Below are positions 7,049 through 16,886 of a stretch of DNA of 64,000 nt, piece after piece (the stretch's first letter is position 1; each line of letters starts with the position of its first letter). Source of the DNA: Herbiconiux flava (GTDB taxonomy: Bacteria > Actinomycetota > Actinomycetes > Actinomycetales > Microbacteriaceae). The notes below the pieces were generated by a model. The model was not told the origin of the DNA. It searched no databases and saw only the letters and a list, made by a program, of their open reading frames with translations. Both the position numbers and the translations under genes were made by a program. The stretch covers positions 372,001-436,000 of the forward strand of contig NZ_JACCBM010000001.1 of assembly GCF_013409865.1 (NCBI RefSeq), given 5' to 3'.

Positions 7049-8545
7049 TCAGGCCTGGCCGATGCCGACCGTCTCGGGTGCGACGTCCGCACCCGGAGCC
7101 GAGGGCTCCAGTGCCTCGGCCACGCGGAGCGCCAGCGTCGCGTCGACGTTGTGCCAGTACTCGAGCACGCGCACGCGCAGCTCGGGGATGGTCACCTTCG
7201 AGACGTGGCCGGCGATGTTCGCCACCAGGCGGTCGCGGGCCGCGTCGTCGAGCACCTCGCGCACGAGCGTGCCGGCCTGGCCGAAGTCGTCGTCCTCCGG
7301 GTGCAGCGTCGCGGCGGTGCGGACGAGCTCGCCGTCGGCCTCCCAGCCCGCGTCGTTGCCGTGGCGCGCCGGGTCGGCGTGCGGGCCACCGTAGGAGTTC
7401 GGCGCGTACACGGGGCGCTCGGGCGACGCGAAGTCGTGGCGCATCGCGCCGTCCTTCGAGTACGAGTTCACCGGGCTGTGCGGGGCGTTGACCGGGAGCT
7501 CGGCGTGGTTCGTGCCGACACGGTAGCGGTGGGCATCCGCGTAGCTGAAGATGCGGGCGAGCAGCATCTTGTCGGGCGAGGCCGCGATGCCGGGCACGAA
7601 GTTCGAGGGGGCGAAGGTCGCCTGCTCGATCTGCGCGAAATAGTTCTCGGGGTTGCGGTTCAGCGTCATGGTGCCGACCTCGTGCAGCGGATAGTCCGCG
7701 TGCGGCCAGACCTTGGTGAGATCGAACGGGTTGAAGCGGTACGAGGCCGCGTCGGCGTAGGGCATGATCTGCACCGAGAGGGTCCACGACGGGAACTCCT
7801 CGCGGGCGATCGCCTCGGACAGGTCGCGGATGTGGAAGTCGGCGTCCTCGCCCGCGATCTGGTCGGCGGAGGACTGCGAGAGGATCTCGATGCCCTGGTT
7901 CGTCTTGAAGTGATACTTCACCCAGAAGCGCTCACCGGCGGCGTTGATCCACTGGTAGGTGTGAGAGCCGAAGCCGTCCATGTGCCGCCAGGAGGCGGGC
8001 AGGCCGCGGTCGCCCATCAGCCAGGTCACCTGGTGCGCCGACTCGGGCGAGAGGGTCCAGAAGTCCCACTGCATGTTGTGGTCACGCAGGTGGGTGCCCG
8101 GCAGGCGCTTCTGCGAGCGGATGAAGTCGGGGAACTTGATGCCGTCGCGGATGAAGAAGACGGGGGTGTTGTTGCCGACGAGGTCGTAGTTGCCCTCGTC
8201 GGTGTAGAACTTCAGCGCGAAGCCGCGCGGGTCGCGCCAGGTGTCGGGCGAGCCCTGCTCGCCGGCGACGGTCGAGAAGCGGGCGAGCAGCTCGGTGCTG
8301 GCGCCCGGCTGGAAGAGCGACGCGCGGGTGTAGGCGCTGACGTCGCCGGTGGTCTCGAAGACGCCGAACGCGCCGCCGCCCTTGGCGTGCACGACGCGCT
8401 CCGGCACCCGCTCGCGGTTGAACTGGGCGAGCTTCTCGACGAGGTAGTGGTCGTGCAGCACGACGGGACCGTCGGCGCCGACACTCTGCGAGTGGTCGTC
8501 GCTCGCGACGGGGGCGCCGGAGTTGGTGGTGGTGAAGTCGGTCAT
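7049..8545 (-). CDS. katA: Monofunctional heme catalase
   Basis: This 498-residue clade-3-size catalase decomposes hydrogen peroxide in the cytoplasm. The active-site His53 ([12 protein letters not shown]), Asn125/126 (VGNNTPVFF) and the proximal heme ligand Tyr335 ([14 protein letters not shown]) are all present. NADPH-type small-subunit signatures ([12 protein letters not shown]) are seen near 271. The ATG at 8545 has GGAGAG upstream and overlaps the TGA of the upstream Fur-family gene as ATGA, so regulator and enzyme are made from one message. It is presumably derepressed by peroxide through that regulator. A strong terminator follows. Confidence 0.98.
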   Translation of the reverse strand: MTDFTTTNSGAPVASDDHSQSVGADGPVVLHDHYLVEKLAQFNRERVPERVVHAKGGGAFGVFETTGDVSAYTRASLFQPGASTELLARFSTVAGEQGSPDTWRDPRGFALKFYTDEGNYDLVGNNTPVFFIRDGIKFPDFIRSQKRLPGTHLRDHNMQWDFWTLSPESAHQVTWLMGDRGLPASWRHMDGFGSHTYQWINAAGERFWVKYHFKTNQGIEILSQSSADQIAGEDADFHIRDLSEAIAREEFPSWTLSVQIMPYADAASYRFNPFDLTKVWPHADYPLHEVGTMTLNRNPENYFAQIEQATFAPSNFVPGIAASPDKMLLARIFSYADAHRYRVGTNHAELPVNAPHSPVNSYSKDGAMRHDFASPERPVYAPNSYGGPHADPARHGNDAGWEADGELVRTAATLHPEDDDFGQAGTLVREVLDDAARDRLVANIAGHVSKVTIPELRVRVLEYWHNVDATLALRVAEALEPSAPGADVAPETVGIGQA

Positions 8546-8991
8546 GTTCTCTCCGGTTCGGTTGTGGTGGTCGTCTCCGCCGCCTGGCACGCGGGGCACA
8601 GGCCCCAGAACGTGACCTCGGCGGTGGTGACGCGGAAGCCGCTCGTCGACGACGGGCTGAGGCACGGCGCGGCGCCGTGCACGCAGTCGACGTCGTCGAC
8701 CGCGCCGCAGCCGGTGCAGACCACGTGGTGGTGGTTGTCACCGACGCGCCGCTCGTAACGGGCGGGAGACCCCGCCGGCTCGATGCGGCGCAGCAGCCCG
8801 GCCTCGGTGAGGGCGTTCAGCACGACGTAGGTGGCCGGCAGCGACAGCCCGGGGAGCTCCCCGAGCGCCAGCCGCCGCACCTCGTCGGCATCGGCGTGCG
8901 GGTGCGTCTCGAGCGCCCGCAGCACGGCCATCCGCTGCTCGGTGACGCGCAGGCCGGCACTCCGGATGCGCGTCTCGAGCTCGATGGTCAT
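8542..8991 (-). CDS. Fur-family peroxide/iron-responsive repressor
   Basis: This 149-residue protein has an N-terminal winged helix ([26 protein letters not shown] and a [23 protein letters not shown] recognition region). The dimer/metal domain contains [18 protein letters not shown] (His-rich site and CXXC) and a second CPAC at about 135-138, as in zinc-dependent Fur/PerR/FurA proteins. It is translationally coupled to katA, the usual FurA-catalase arrangement, so the likely role is peroxide or iron sensing repressor of its own operon. A TACGGT -10 ends 6 nt before the ATG, which suggests a leaderless message, and the 43-bp palindrome covers this promoter. Confidence 0.93.
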   Translation of the reverse strand: MTIELETRIRSAGLRVTEQRMAVLRALETHPHADADEVRRLALGELPGLSLPATYVVLNALTEAGLLRRIEPAGSPARYERRVGDNHHHVVCTGCGAVDDVDCVHGAAPCLSPSSTSGFRVTTAEVTFWGLCPACQAAETTTTTEPERT

Positions 8992-8998
8992 GGAACGA

Positions 8999-9041
8999 CC
9001 GTAGCCGCTAATTATGAACAGTTCATAATTAGCGGCTACGG
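8999..9041. promoter_or_regulatory. 43-bp perfect palindrome (Fur-type operator) at the fur-katA promoter
   Basis: Positions 8999-9019 are exactly complementary to 9021-9041 around the single base at 9020. The centre AATTATGAACAGTTCATAATT is AT-rich and resembles a 7-1-7 Fur/PerR box. The outer arms are GC-rich. It overlaps the fur -10 (9003-8998 on the minus strand). Because it also lies 20 bp past the stop of the gene ending at 9062, it could fold as a transcript hairpin as well. Confidence 0.8.
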
Positions 9042-9061
9042 CGGGCGTGTCGGTCAGGTGA

Positions 9062-12000
9062 CTAGCCGGTGCACACCGTGAGGTCGGCCACGGCCGTCGG
9101 GAGGGCGTTCTCGCCACCCAGCAGGGTGACCTCGGTCGCTCCCAGATCGGTGATCCGCTCGAGGGTCTCGGCGGGGATGCACGAGCCGGGCACCGTGAAC
9201 AGCGGGGCGTCGATCCGCGGTCCGTAGGCCGAGCCCGACAGCGCGTCCGGGAACCGCTCACCCGTGGCGAGCAGCACCCGCCCGGCCTCGTCGAAGAAGT
9301 ACCGGTTGATGCTGCGCGAGGTCGCGTAGCGGTCGGCACCTCCCAGGCGGACGGTCGGGGCGATGGTCGCCGCCTTGTTCAGGATGCCCACCGACACCGA
9401 GTCGGTGCCGCCGACGATCACGATCTTCGACACGCCGAGCTCCTCCAGGAGGTCGGCCGTCTCGGAGTCGAGCTTCGCCGCCGGGCCGTTCACCAGCAGC
9501 ACCGGGCCGTCGCCGTCGACCGCGGCACCCGCGGACAGGGCGTCGGCGTAGGTGGTGCCGGTCGCCAGCACGGCGACCTCGGCCCCGTCGGGGAACGCGG
9601 CCTTCGCGATGTTCCGCGAGGCCTCGAAGCGGTCGGCGCCGCCGATGCGGCTGACCTCGCCGAGCTCCTTCAGGCCGGCCTCGGCCTCGGCCGACACCGC
9701 CTGCACTCCGCCGACGATGACGATCTTCGTCGCACCGAGGCGCTGGATCTCGGCCTTCACCGAGTCGGGCACGGAGGCCTTCGTGGTGAGCAGCACCGGA
9801 GCGTCGGCGCGCGTCGCGGCGGGAGCCGCCGACAGGGCGTCGGGGAAGGTCTCACCGCTGGCGAGGTAGACCGTGTCCGAGCCGTCCGGCCAGCCGTCCT
9901 TCGACGCGTTCACCGAGACCTCGAAGCGGTCGGCGCCGCCGATGCGGTCGACCTCGGGCGGGGTCGGCAGTCCGCCGGTGACGGTCACCGGGATCCGCAC
10001 GACCGTGCCGCTCGGCTCCGCGGTCAGCACCAGCTGGCTCGACTCGTAGGCGTCGGCCGGCACCTCGACGGTGACCGTCGCGCTGCCGCCGGTCACGGCG
10101 GTGGCGTCGAAGGTCGCCACCGATCCGGGCCAGGAGGCCTGGATGGTGGTGTTCTGCGGGCTGCCGAGCGAGGTCAGGTCGAGACCCGACACGGTGGCGG
10201 ACACCTCGGCGCCGAGCTCCACCGGGCCGGCGGTGACGTCGGTCACCGCGACCGCCTGACGGGCGAAGTCGGGCGTGAGGCCCGGATTCGCCTCGAGGTA
10301 GGCGATCCACGCGTCGCGGTCGACGAGACCCGAGTCGCGGGTGTCGGTCCCCTCCGCGAACTCGCGGAAGTTGTCGCCGCCCTGGAGCAGGAAGTTGAAC
10401 GAGCCGACGCGGTACGAGGCCGCGGGATCGATCGGCTTCCCGTCGATGAAGACGCCGGTGATGTGCGAGCCGCGCTCGGCGTCGGGGTCGAAGGTGTAGG
10501 TCACGTTCTTCGACAGCCCGAGCTGCAGGTAGGGCCGTGACGGCACGGTGCCGTCGGGGTTGGTCTGCCACTGCTGCTCGAGAACCGTCGTGAACTGCTC
10601 GCCCGTGAGGCTCGTCGTCCAGAGGTTGTTCACGAACGGCAGCACCGCGTTGGCCTCGGCGTAGGTGACCACGCCGTCGGGGGCGAAGGTCAGCTCCTCA
10701 CGGAGGCCGCCGGGGTTGACCACGCCGATCTCGGCGCCGCCGCGCTCGGCCGAGCCGAGCGAGGAGACGAGGGAGTCGGCCACCAGGTCGCCGAGCGTCG
10801 ACTCCGAGGCGCGGTCGTCGCGCTTGCCCCCGGTGTAGACGCCGTCGACGTACGAGCCGCCGCTGAAGGCGGTGGTGATGTCCGCGGTGACCGAGCCCTT
10901 GGGCTGGTTGCCGATCTCGGCGGCCGTGGCGAGCGCCGCATCCGTGATCGTCTTCACCTCGGCCACGGCCGGGTAGGTGCTGACCAGCTGGGCGTCGAGG
11001 GCGGCGCTCAGGGCGGCCGTCTCCTCGGGCGTCGCGCCGGTGGCGGCGGCGAGGCGCTTCACGTTCTCGGCCGTGTAGCCCTCGACCTCACCGGTGGCCG
11101 GGTCGAGCGAGAGCACGACGTGGCCGATGTTCTCGCCGTAGTTGCCGGTCTGCAGCACCGGGCGGGTCTTGTCGCTGCCCGGGATCGGGCCGTCCCACGC
11201 GTACTGCTTGTGGGTGTGGCCGGTGAAGATCGCCGCCACGCGGGCGTCGGTGTCGTTCACGATCTCGGCGAACGCGCCGCCCTCGGCGAGCTCCTGCTCG
11301 AGGGTGGCGCCCTCGACGAGGCCCGCGCCGGCACCCTCGTGGTAGCTGGCGATCAGCACGTCGGCCTCGCCGTTGGACTCGTCGCCGTCGCTCAGTTGAG
11401 CGGCCACGCGGTTCACCGCGTCCACCGGGTCACCGAAGTCGAGGTCGGCGATGCCGCCGGGCGACACCAGCGACGGAGTCTCCTGGGTGATCGCGCCGAT
11501 GATGCCGACCGTGAGGCCGCCCACCTCCTGCAGCGAGTACTCGTCGAGCGCCGGGGTCTGGGTGCCCTTCTCGTAGACGTTCGCACCGAGGTAGTCCCAC
11601 TCGGCGTTCCGGGCGTCGTCGGCACCGATGATCCGGTCGACGAGGTCGGAGTAGCCCTGGTCGAACTCGTGGTTGCCCACGGCGCTCGTCTTCAGGTCGA
11701 GCGCGTTCAGAACGTCGATCGTGGGCTGGTCCTGCTGCACCGCCGAGGCGAACAGCGAGGCGCCGACGTTGTCACCCGAGGAGATGAAGAGCGAGTTCGG
11801 GCTCTGCGCCTTGATCTGCTCGACCGTTCCGGCGAACTTCACGGTGTTGGTGTCGATGCGGCCGTGGAAGTCGTTGATGTCGATCAGGTTCAGGTCGAGG
11901 GTCGACGGCTGCTCGGCGGCTGACGGCGTGTAGCCGACGATCACCGGGTCGTGGTCGCTGGAGCGGAAGACGCTCTCGTCGTAGAAGTTCGTCGCGTTGT

Positions 12001-13855
12001 AGTTGTAGCGGCTGTACTCCTTCGCGATCGTCTCGCCCGAGTTGATGTTCCAGATGTCGACGCCGCTCACCTTGGCGTCGGCCGAGGGACTGGCGTAGAC
12101 GTGGTCGAGCGAGCCGCTCGTTCCGCTGAAGGAGTAGCTGTACTTGCCCGACTTTGCGCCCTGGTCGACGTAGCCGGCGTCGGTGATCGTGACCGCCGGG
12201 TCCTCCTGCGTGTAGGCGTTGAAGTCGCCGATCAGGAACACGTCGGTGGTGCCGAGCTCGGTCTGCAGCGACTGCGAGAAGCTCAGCAGGGCGGTCGCCT
12301 GGCGCACGCGGTCACCGTTGAAGTAGCCCTGCGGGCCGTCGGCGTTGTCGCCGGTGGCCGTGTCGGAGGACGACTTCGACTTGAAGTGGTTGACGATGGC
12401 GAGGAACTCGCCGCCCTCGGCGCCGACCGGAGCGAACTCCTGGGCGAGGGGCTGACGGGCGTTCGCGAACGCCGGGTCGAGCAGCACGCGCGAGGCGCCC
12501 ACCGGAGCCACGACGGCCTTCTTGTAGATGAAGGCGGTGCGGATGACGTCCTGCTCCTCGATCGGCGGCAGCGCGTCGGCGGCGGGCGAGGGCACGAAGG
12601 CCCACTCCTCGGAGCCGGCGGCCGCGTTCAGCGCCGCGACGAGGGTCGACAGCGCCTGGTCGCGGTCGGCGCCGAACTTCGCCGAGTTCTCGATCTCCTC
12701 GAGCGAGACGACCTCGGCACCGAGGCCGTTGATCGCCGCGACGATCTTGGCCTGCTGGCGGGCGAGGTCCTCGGGCTCGGCGGCACCGCGGGCGTCGCAG
12801 CCGGAGTTGACCGTCACCGGGTCCTCGTCGCGGTCGGTGTAGTACGTGCATCCGGTGAGCGTGTCGCCGGTGGTCGTGAAGTAGTTGAGCACGTTGAAGC
12901 CTGCGATCTGCAGCGCGCCTCCGACGTCCTCGGGCTCGGCGTCCTGCTCGCCGGCGAAGGTCGCGGGGGCTGTGGCGCCCGAGACGTACTGCGCGGTCGG
13001 CTGGAACTTCCAGGCGTTGTTCCGGTAGTCGAAGACGACCGGAGCGGCGAACGTCGCCGAGGAGCCCACGACGATGTCGGGGTTCTCGGTCAGGTAGGGC
13101 AGCGGGACGTCCTTGTTGGCGTCGGAGCCGAGGAAGTTGATGCTCGCCCCGTCGTCGAGCGTCACGGCTCGGGCCGCGTTGTCGGCCACGGCGGCGGCGT
13201 ACGCGCCGGTGCCCGGGCGGGCGATCTCGGTGGGGGTGGTGAGCGGGGAGTCGCCGGCGGCGAGGCCGATCTCGGCGTACTGGTTGGTGGTGTAGTTGTT
13301 CGTGACCGTGAACTCGCCCTGCGGGGCGACGAGCATGCTCTCCACGGCCTCGCGGCCGGCCGCGTCGAGCGGCAGCGTGAGGGCGAGCGGCGTGACGGCC
13401 TCGGCCGGGTCGAGCTTCACCAGTCCGTCGGCCGAGCCCACCTCGAACTCGGTCAGGCCCTGGAACTCGGTGACCGTGCCGGTGACCTGCACGTGGTCAC
13501 CGATGGCGACGGATGCGACGGTCGCCTTCGAGTAGACGAAGATCGCATCGCTGGCGGTGCGGCCCTCGGCCTCGGCACCGGTGCCGGGCGTCTGGATGAC
13601 GTAGCCGTTGAACCCGCCCACCGGATAGGCCGCGGTGACGACGCCGCTGGTGGTCACCACCGGCTTCTCGGCCGTGGCGAAGGGCGAGGCGTCGCCCGTG
13701 CCCTGGATCTCGGCGATGGTGTACTCCGCCGCGGCGGCAGGCGCCTCGGTGGCGGAGGCGCTGGACACGACGCCGACGAAGGGCGAGGCGAACAGCGCCC
13801 CTCCGGCGATCGTGGCGAGGACCGCTTTCAGCGACCTCGAGGGTGATTCGGACAT
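9062..13855 (-). CDS. Secreted ExeM/NucH nuclease - 5'-nucleotidase - CWB2 fusion
   Basis: This 1597-residue exported protein has a signal peptide (about 1-36, cut after SSASA) and then an OB-like region (45-145). An endonuclease/exonuclease/phosphatase domain follows at about 315-645, with Glu386 in SLEEIEN, His490 in IVNHFKSKS, GDFNAY at 543-548 and SDHDP near 633. A UshA-like metallophosphatase and 5'-nucleotidase span about 655-1230 (IDINDFHGR, SGDNVG, GNHEFDQG, TGHTHKQY). Then come Ig-like linkers and three CWB2 repeats from about 1306, each starting with R(I/L)GGADR. The enzyme can in principle cut extracellular nucleic acid and dephosphorylate the nucleotides at the cell wall. AGGAG precedes the ATG. 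Single-gene unit, likely nutrient scavenging. Confidence 0.93.
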   Translation of the reverse strand: MSESPSRSLKAVLATIAGGALFASPFVGVVSSASATEAPAAAAEYTIAEIQGTGDASPFATAEKPVVTTSGVVTAAYPVGGFNGYVIQTPGTGAEAEGRTASDAIFVYSKATVASVAIGDHVQVTGTVTEFQGLTEFEVGSADGLVKLDPAEAVTPLALTLPLDAAGREAVESMLVAPQGEFTVTNNYTTNQYAEIGLAAGDSPLTTPTEIARPGTGAYAAAVADNAARAVTLDDGASINFLGSDANKDVPLPYLTENPDIVVGSSATFAAPVVFDYRNNAWKFQPTAQYVSGATAPATFAGEQDAEPEDVGGALQIAGFNVLNYFTTTGDTLTGCTYYTDRDEDPVTVNSGCDARGAAEPEDLARQQAKIVAAINGLGAEVVSLEEIENSAKFGADRDQALSTLVAALNAAAGSEEWAFVPSPAADALPPIEEQDVIRTAFIYKKAVVAPVGASRVLLDPAFANARQPLAQEFAPVGAEGGEFLAIVNHFKSKSSSDTATGDNADGPQGYFNGDRVRQATALLSFSQSLQTELGTTDVFLIGDFNAYTQEDPAVTITDAGYVDQGAKSGKYSYSFSGTSGSLDHVYASPSADAKVSGVDIWNINSGETIAKEYSRYNYNATNFYDESVFRSSDHDPVIVGYTPSAAEQPSTLDLNLIDINDFHGRIDTNTVKFAGTVEQIKAQSPNSLFISSGDNVGASLFASAVQQDQPTIDVLNALDLKTSAVGNHEFDQGYSDLVDRIIGADDARNAEWDYLGANVYEKGTQTPALDEYSLQEVGGLTVGIIGAITQETPSLVSPGGIADLDFGDPVDAVNRVAAQLSDGDESNGEADVLIASYHEGAGAGLVEGATLEQELAEGGAFAEIVNDTDARVAAIFTGHTHKQYAWDGPIPGSDKTRPVLQTGNYGENIGHVVLSLDPATGEVEGYTAENVKRLAAATGATPEETAALSAALDAQLVSTYPAVAEVKTITDAALATAAEIGNQPKGSVTADITTAFSGGSYVDGVYTGGKRDDRASESTLGDLVADSLVSSLGSAERGGAEIGVVNPGGLREELTFAPDGVVTYAEANAVLPFVNNLWTTSLTGEQFTTVLEQQWQTNPDGTVPSRPYLQLGLSKNVTYTFDPDAERGSHITGVFIDGKPIDPAASYRVGSFNFLLQGGDNFREFAEGTDTRDSGLVDRDAWIAYLEANPGLTPDFARQAVAVTDVTAGPVELGAEVSATVSGLDLTSLGSPQNTTIQASWPGSVATFDATAVTGGSATVTVEVPADAYESSQLVLTAEPSGTVVRIPVTVTGGLPTPPEVDRIGGADRFEVSVNASKDGWPDGSDTVYLASGETFPDALSAAPAATRADAPVLLTTKASVPDSVKAEIQRLGATKIVIVGGVQAVSAEAEAGLKELGEVSRIGGADRFEASRNIAKAAFPDGAEVAVLATGTTYADALSAGAAVDGDGPVLLVNGPAAKLDSETADLLEELGVSKIVIVGGTDSVSVGILNKAATIAPTVRLGGADRYATSRSINRYFFDEAGRVLLATGERFPDALSGSAYGPRIDAPLFTVPGSCIPAETLERITDLGATEVTLLGGENALPTAVADLTVCTG

Positions 13856-14155
13856 GGATCTCCTAGACGAGAGGGCTCACACGGATGCCGTCATGCTAGG
13901 GGCCGCACGCAACGAAAGAAAGACTGAACATTTCGAGCAGGTTAATAAAGAGAAACTGAATGATTGTCACCCTGATGGGGGGCAAGAAGCGTACCGCGAG
14001 CGCGAGCTGCACGACAAGGGCAGATCGCCTCCCCTTGTCCGTATTCCGCACGCCCCGGATAGGGTGTTGACAACGCGATGGAGCTGTCGACCATCCGCTC
14101 ACCCTGGCGACATCGCGAGGATCGACTGAAATACGCTGACCCTGGGGGGTCCAGG
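13856..14155. other. 300-bp divergent intergenic region
   Basis: This gap lies between the secreted nuclease (minus) and the LuxR/LAL regulator (plus). It is clearly AT-richer than its surroundings around 13905-13975. It contains two similar sites, GAAAGACTGAA (13918-13928) and GAAACTGAA (13952-13960), about 33 bp apart. A TTGACA hexamer lies at 14066-14071. An upstream ATG at 14078 is in frame with the regulator but lacks a ribosome site. I see no gene in it. Confidence 0.5.
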
Positions 14156-16561
14156 ATGCCGGGTACCGCACGACGACGAGTCGTCGGTGCGCCGTCCGAG
14201 GAGGTCGTCGGGCTCGACCGCGATCCCACCGAGATCGCCGAGCTGCTGGCCACCGGCGGGAGCGTCGTGATCGTCGGCGTGCCGGGCAGCGGCAAGAGCC
14301 ATCTGGCGCGCGCCGTCACCGCCGAGCTGCGCCGGCGTGACCTCGACCCGGTCGTGCTGCGGCCCGGGCAGAGGCCGCCCGAGGGGCTCGGCGAGCATCC
14401 GGCGCCCGGCGTGCCCTCGCTCGTGCTCGTCGTCGACGACGCCCGCTCGTTCGACGAGCCCGACCTCGAGGCGATCAGCCGCGCGGCCTACACGGGCCGC
14501 GCCCGCGTGCTGCTGACGGCCGAGACAGACCCCTGCACCCAGTCGTCCGGGCTGCCGCCCGTGCTCGCTCAGCTCTGGCTCGACGGTGTCGCCGTGCGCC
14601 ACGATCTGCAGCTCCTCGACGACGTCACGGCCGATCAGCTGATCTCCTGCGTGGTCGGCGACGACGTGCTCGACTCGGTCACCCGCGCCGTGGTCACCCA
14701 GCGCTCGGCCGGCAACCGGATGCTCCTCCGCGAGCTCGCCCTCGATGCCGCCGAGGCGCAGCGCGGGGGCGGGCACGAGCCGTGGGAGACCCGCCGGGCG
14801 CGGGCCGGATCCCGGCTCGCCGACGCCCTGCGCACCGTGGTCGCCGACTACGACGAGGAGCAGAAGCTCGCACTGGCGCTGGTCGGCCGGCTCGACGGGA
14901 TCGAGTACTCGACGCTGAGCCGCGTCGTTCGGCCCGCGGTGCTCGACGCGCTGATCGGCCGCCGGGTGCTGCGCGAGACCGGCCCGCACCGGCTGCTGCA
15001 CGCCACGGCCCCGATCGCCCAGGAGGCCGACCACCGGCTGCCGCCCGGGCGGGTCGACACCGTGGTCGACGAGCTGATCGGCCGCATGCTCACCCAGCCG
15101 GGGGTCGGCACGAGCGAGCCCGTGATGCGGGCCGCCGCGGCCGCGTGGCACTCCGGGAGCGACTCGGTGCCCTCGCCCGGGGAGGTCGATCCGGTGCTGC
15201 GGGGCCGGGTGCTCGGCACCGCCGCCGCGGCCGCCAACGCCGAGGGGCGCGCGGGGTTGGCACTGGACTACGTGGCCCTGGGCTTCGCGGTGGACGGGCA
15301 TCCGGGCCTCAACCTCGAGGCGTCGCGGGCGCTCGCGCGGCTGCACGAGATCGACGAGGCCTACGCCCAGATCTCGCGGCTGGACGCCGCCACCGTGCCG
15401 GTGCCCGAGCTCCGGCGCCTGGTGCGGTGGTGGGCGAGCATGATCGCCTGGAACCCCGCCGGGCAGACGATCGCCGACATCGAGGAATGGCTGGCCGCAG
15501 CGGGGGTGACCGACCGGAGCGTGCTCTGCGAGCTCGACGTGCAGCGCGCCGAGGAATGCTACCTCGACCTGGACTGGACGGGCGGCGAGCGGAACGCGCT
15601 GCGGGTGCTCGCCGAGCCCGAGGCCGGCACGCTCGCACGCCTGCGCGCCTCGGTGGTCGCGGCGATGTGCGCCGCCCAGCTGGGGCGCGGCTCCGACGGG
15701 CTCACGATGCTGGCCCGCGCCGAGCGGATCAACCGCGACCCCGTCACGAGCCGGCCGGTGTCGCTGCGCACCGAACTCGTGCTGATCTGCTTCCAGGCCT
15801 TCACCGGCGTGATCGCCACCAGCATGCCACCCCATCTCGACGCCCGGCTGCGCTTCGCCGTCGGCGTCGCGGCCCAGCGCAAGGACCGCAGCGGGCTCGC
15901 GCTGGCCGGAATCGTCTCGGGCGTCGCTCTCGGGTTCGCCGCGGGCGACGACGCCCGCGCCGAACTCGAGTTCGGCGCGGCCATCGACCGGATCGACCGG
16001 ATCGAGTTCGCCGTCTTCCGCCCCCTCGTCGGCGACCTGCGCGCCAGCGCGCTCGCCCGGCTGGGCCGGGTGGCGGAAGCCAGGCAGGTGCTCGACGAGA
16101 TCGACATCGAGCAGCTGCGCACGCACCGACTGTTCCGCTATTCGCGGCACGTCGCGGAGTACAACATCGCCGTCGCGGCCGGAGAGTTCGGCACCGCCGA
16201 GGCGGCCCTCGTCGCCGCCGAGGCCGAGCGGGTGGCGGGCGACGCGACCGCCGGCCCCTCGGTCACCGACCGCAAGCGGAGGCAGAGCCTCGACCGCACC
16301 ATCGACACCCTCGCGCCCGCCGGCCGCAGCGAGAGCCCGGCCGGCCGGGTGCTGACCGAGCGCGAGCACGAGATCGCGCTGCTGGTGGCGCGACGGCTGA
16401 GCAACAAGGAGATCGCGCAGCAGCTGTACCTCTCGGTGCGCACGGTCGAGTCGCACATCTACGCCGCGCGCGGCAAGCTGGGCGCCGGGTCGCGCCGGGA
16501 GCTCGGTGACCGGGTGCGCGAGCAGGATGCCCGGGACCGCGTGGCGGACGGTAGACTGTAG
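14156..16561 (+). CDS. LuxR-family LAL-type ATP-binding transcriptional regulator
   Basis: This 801-residue protein has an N-terminal STAND-type ATPase with Walker A GVPGSGKS (41-48) and Walker B LVLVVDD (89-95). A long helical tetratricopeptide-like middle follows, and a C-terminal LuxR helix-turn-helix LTEREHEIALLVARRLSNKEIAQQLYLSVRTVESHI sits in the last 70 residues. Such MalT/LAL proteins bind an inducer and ATP before activating promoters. Start choice: ATG 14156 is preferred; an in-frame ATG at 14078 would add 26 residues. It is divergent from the secreted nuclease, so it may control that gene, but this is inference. purS begins 34 bp downstream, with its own probable promoter. Confidence 0.9.
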   Translation: MPGTARRRVVGAPSEEVVGLDRDPTEIAELLATGGSVVIVGVPGSGKSHLARAVTAELRRRDLDPVVLRPGQRPPEGLGEHPAPGVPSLVLVVDDARSFDEPDLEAISRAAYTGRARVLLTAETDPCTQSSGLPPVLAQLWLDGVAVRHDLQLLDDVTADQLISCVVGDDVLDSVTRAVVTQRSAGNRMLLRELALDAAEAQRGGGHEPWETRRARAGSRLADALRTVVADYDEEQKLALALVGRLDGIEYSTLSRVVRPAVLDALIGRRVLRETGPHRLLHATAPIAQEADHRLPPGRVDTVVDELIGRMLTQPGVGTSEPVMRAAAAAWHSGSDSVPSPGEVDPVLRGRVLGTAAAAANAEGRAGLALDYVALGFAVDGHPGLNLEASRALARLHEIDEAYAQISRLDAATVPVPELRRLVRWWASMIAWNPAGQTIADIEEWLAAAGVTDRSVLCELDVQRAEECYLDLDWTGGERNALRVLAEPEAGTLARLRASVVAAMCAAQLGRGSDGLTMLARAERINRDPVTSRPVSLRTELVLICFQAFTGVIATSMPPHLDARLRFAVGVAAQRKDRSGLALAGIVSGVALGFAAGDDARAELEFGAAIDRIDRIEFAVFRPLVGDLRASALARLGRVAEARQVLDEIDIEQLRTHRLFRYSRHVAEYNIAVAAGEFGTAEAALVAAEAERVAGDATAGPSVTDRKRRQSLDRTIDTLAPAGRSESPAGRVLTEREHEIALLVARRLSNKEIAQQLYLSVRTVESHIYAARGKLGAGSRRELGDRVREQDARDRVADGRL
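16552..16557 (+). promoter_or_regulatory. Candidate -10 box for purS
   Basis: TAGACT matches the actinobacterial TANNNT -10 and lies 38 bp before the purS GTG, inside the last codons of the LuxR gene. No convincing -35 is seen, so this is a weak call. Confidence 0.3.
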
Positions 16562-16595
16562 GCCGTCCTCCCCCGTCACTCCCCGAGGAGCAGCC

Positions 16596-16886
16596 GTGCC
16601 GAAAATCGTCGTCGACGTCATGCCGAAAGCCGAACTCCTCGACCCGCAGGGCAAGGCCGTCGCCGGCGCGCTGACGCGGCTCGGCAAGAGCGAGTTCACC
16701 GGGGTGCGAGTGGGCAAGCGCTTCGAGCTCACGGTCGACGGTGTCGTCGACGCGGCGGTGCTCGCCGACGTGCGCGAGATCGCCGAGGAGCTGCTGTCGA
16801 ACTCCGTCATCGAGGACGTGGTGAACATCACGGTGCTCGACGAGGCCGGCGCCCACAGCGCGGCCGCCTCCGGAGCGCTGGCATGA
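16596..16886 (+). CDS. purS: Phosphoribosylformylglycinamidine synthase subunit PurS
   Basis: This 96-residue small subunit bridges PurL and PurQ in the glutamine-dependent fourth step of purine synthesis. The sequence runs [20 protein letters not shown], then [17 protein letters not shown] and [13 protein letters not shown], the standard PurS pattern. The GTG start at 16596 follows a clear GAGGAG. Its TGA overlaps the purQ ATG (ATGA). The C-terminus has about 10 extra Ala-rich residues beyond the usual end. purL is not found next to the pair in this window. Confidence 0.95.
   Translation: MPKIVVDVMPKAELLDPQGKAVAGALTRLGKSEFTGVRVGKRFELTVDGVVDAAVLADVREIAEELLSNSVIEDVVNITVLDEAGAHSAAASGALA

Noticed and set aside
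11951..13846. 631-codon plus-strand frame opposite the secreted nuclease
   Set aside because: It is Val/Gly/Arg-rich, mirrors the codon bias of the true gene and has no domain.
13918..13960. Pho box upstream of the nuclease/5'-nucleotidase
   Set aside because: The two GAAA..ACTGAA sites do not match the usual GTTCACC-type direct repeat; kept only as an unexplained pair.
14078..14155. 26-residue N-terminal extension of the LuxR regulator
   Set aside because: The extension has no ribosome site and begins next to a TTGACA promoter-like element; the ATG at 14156 is preferred.
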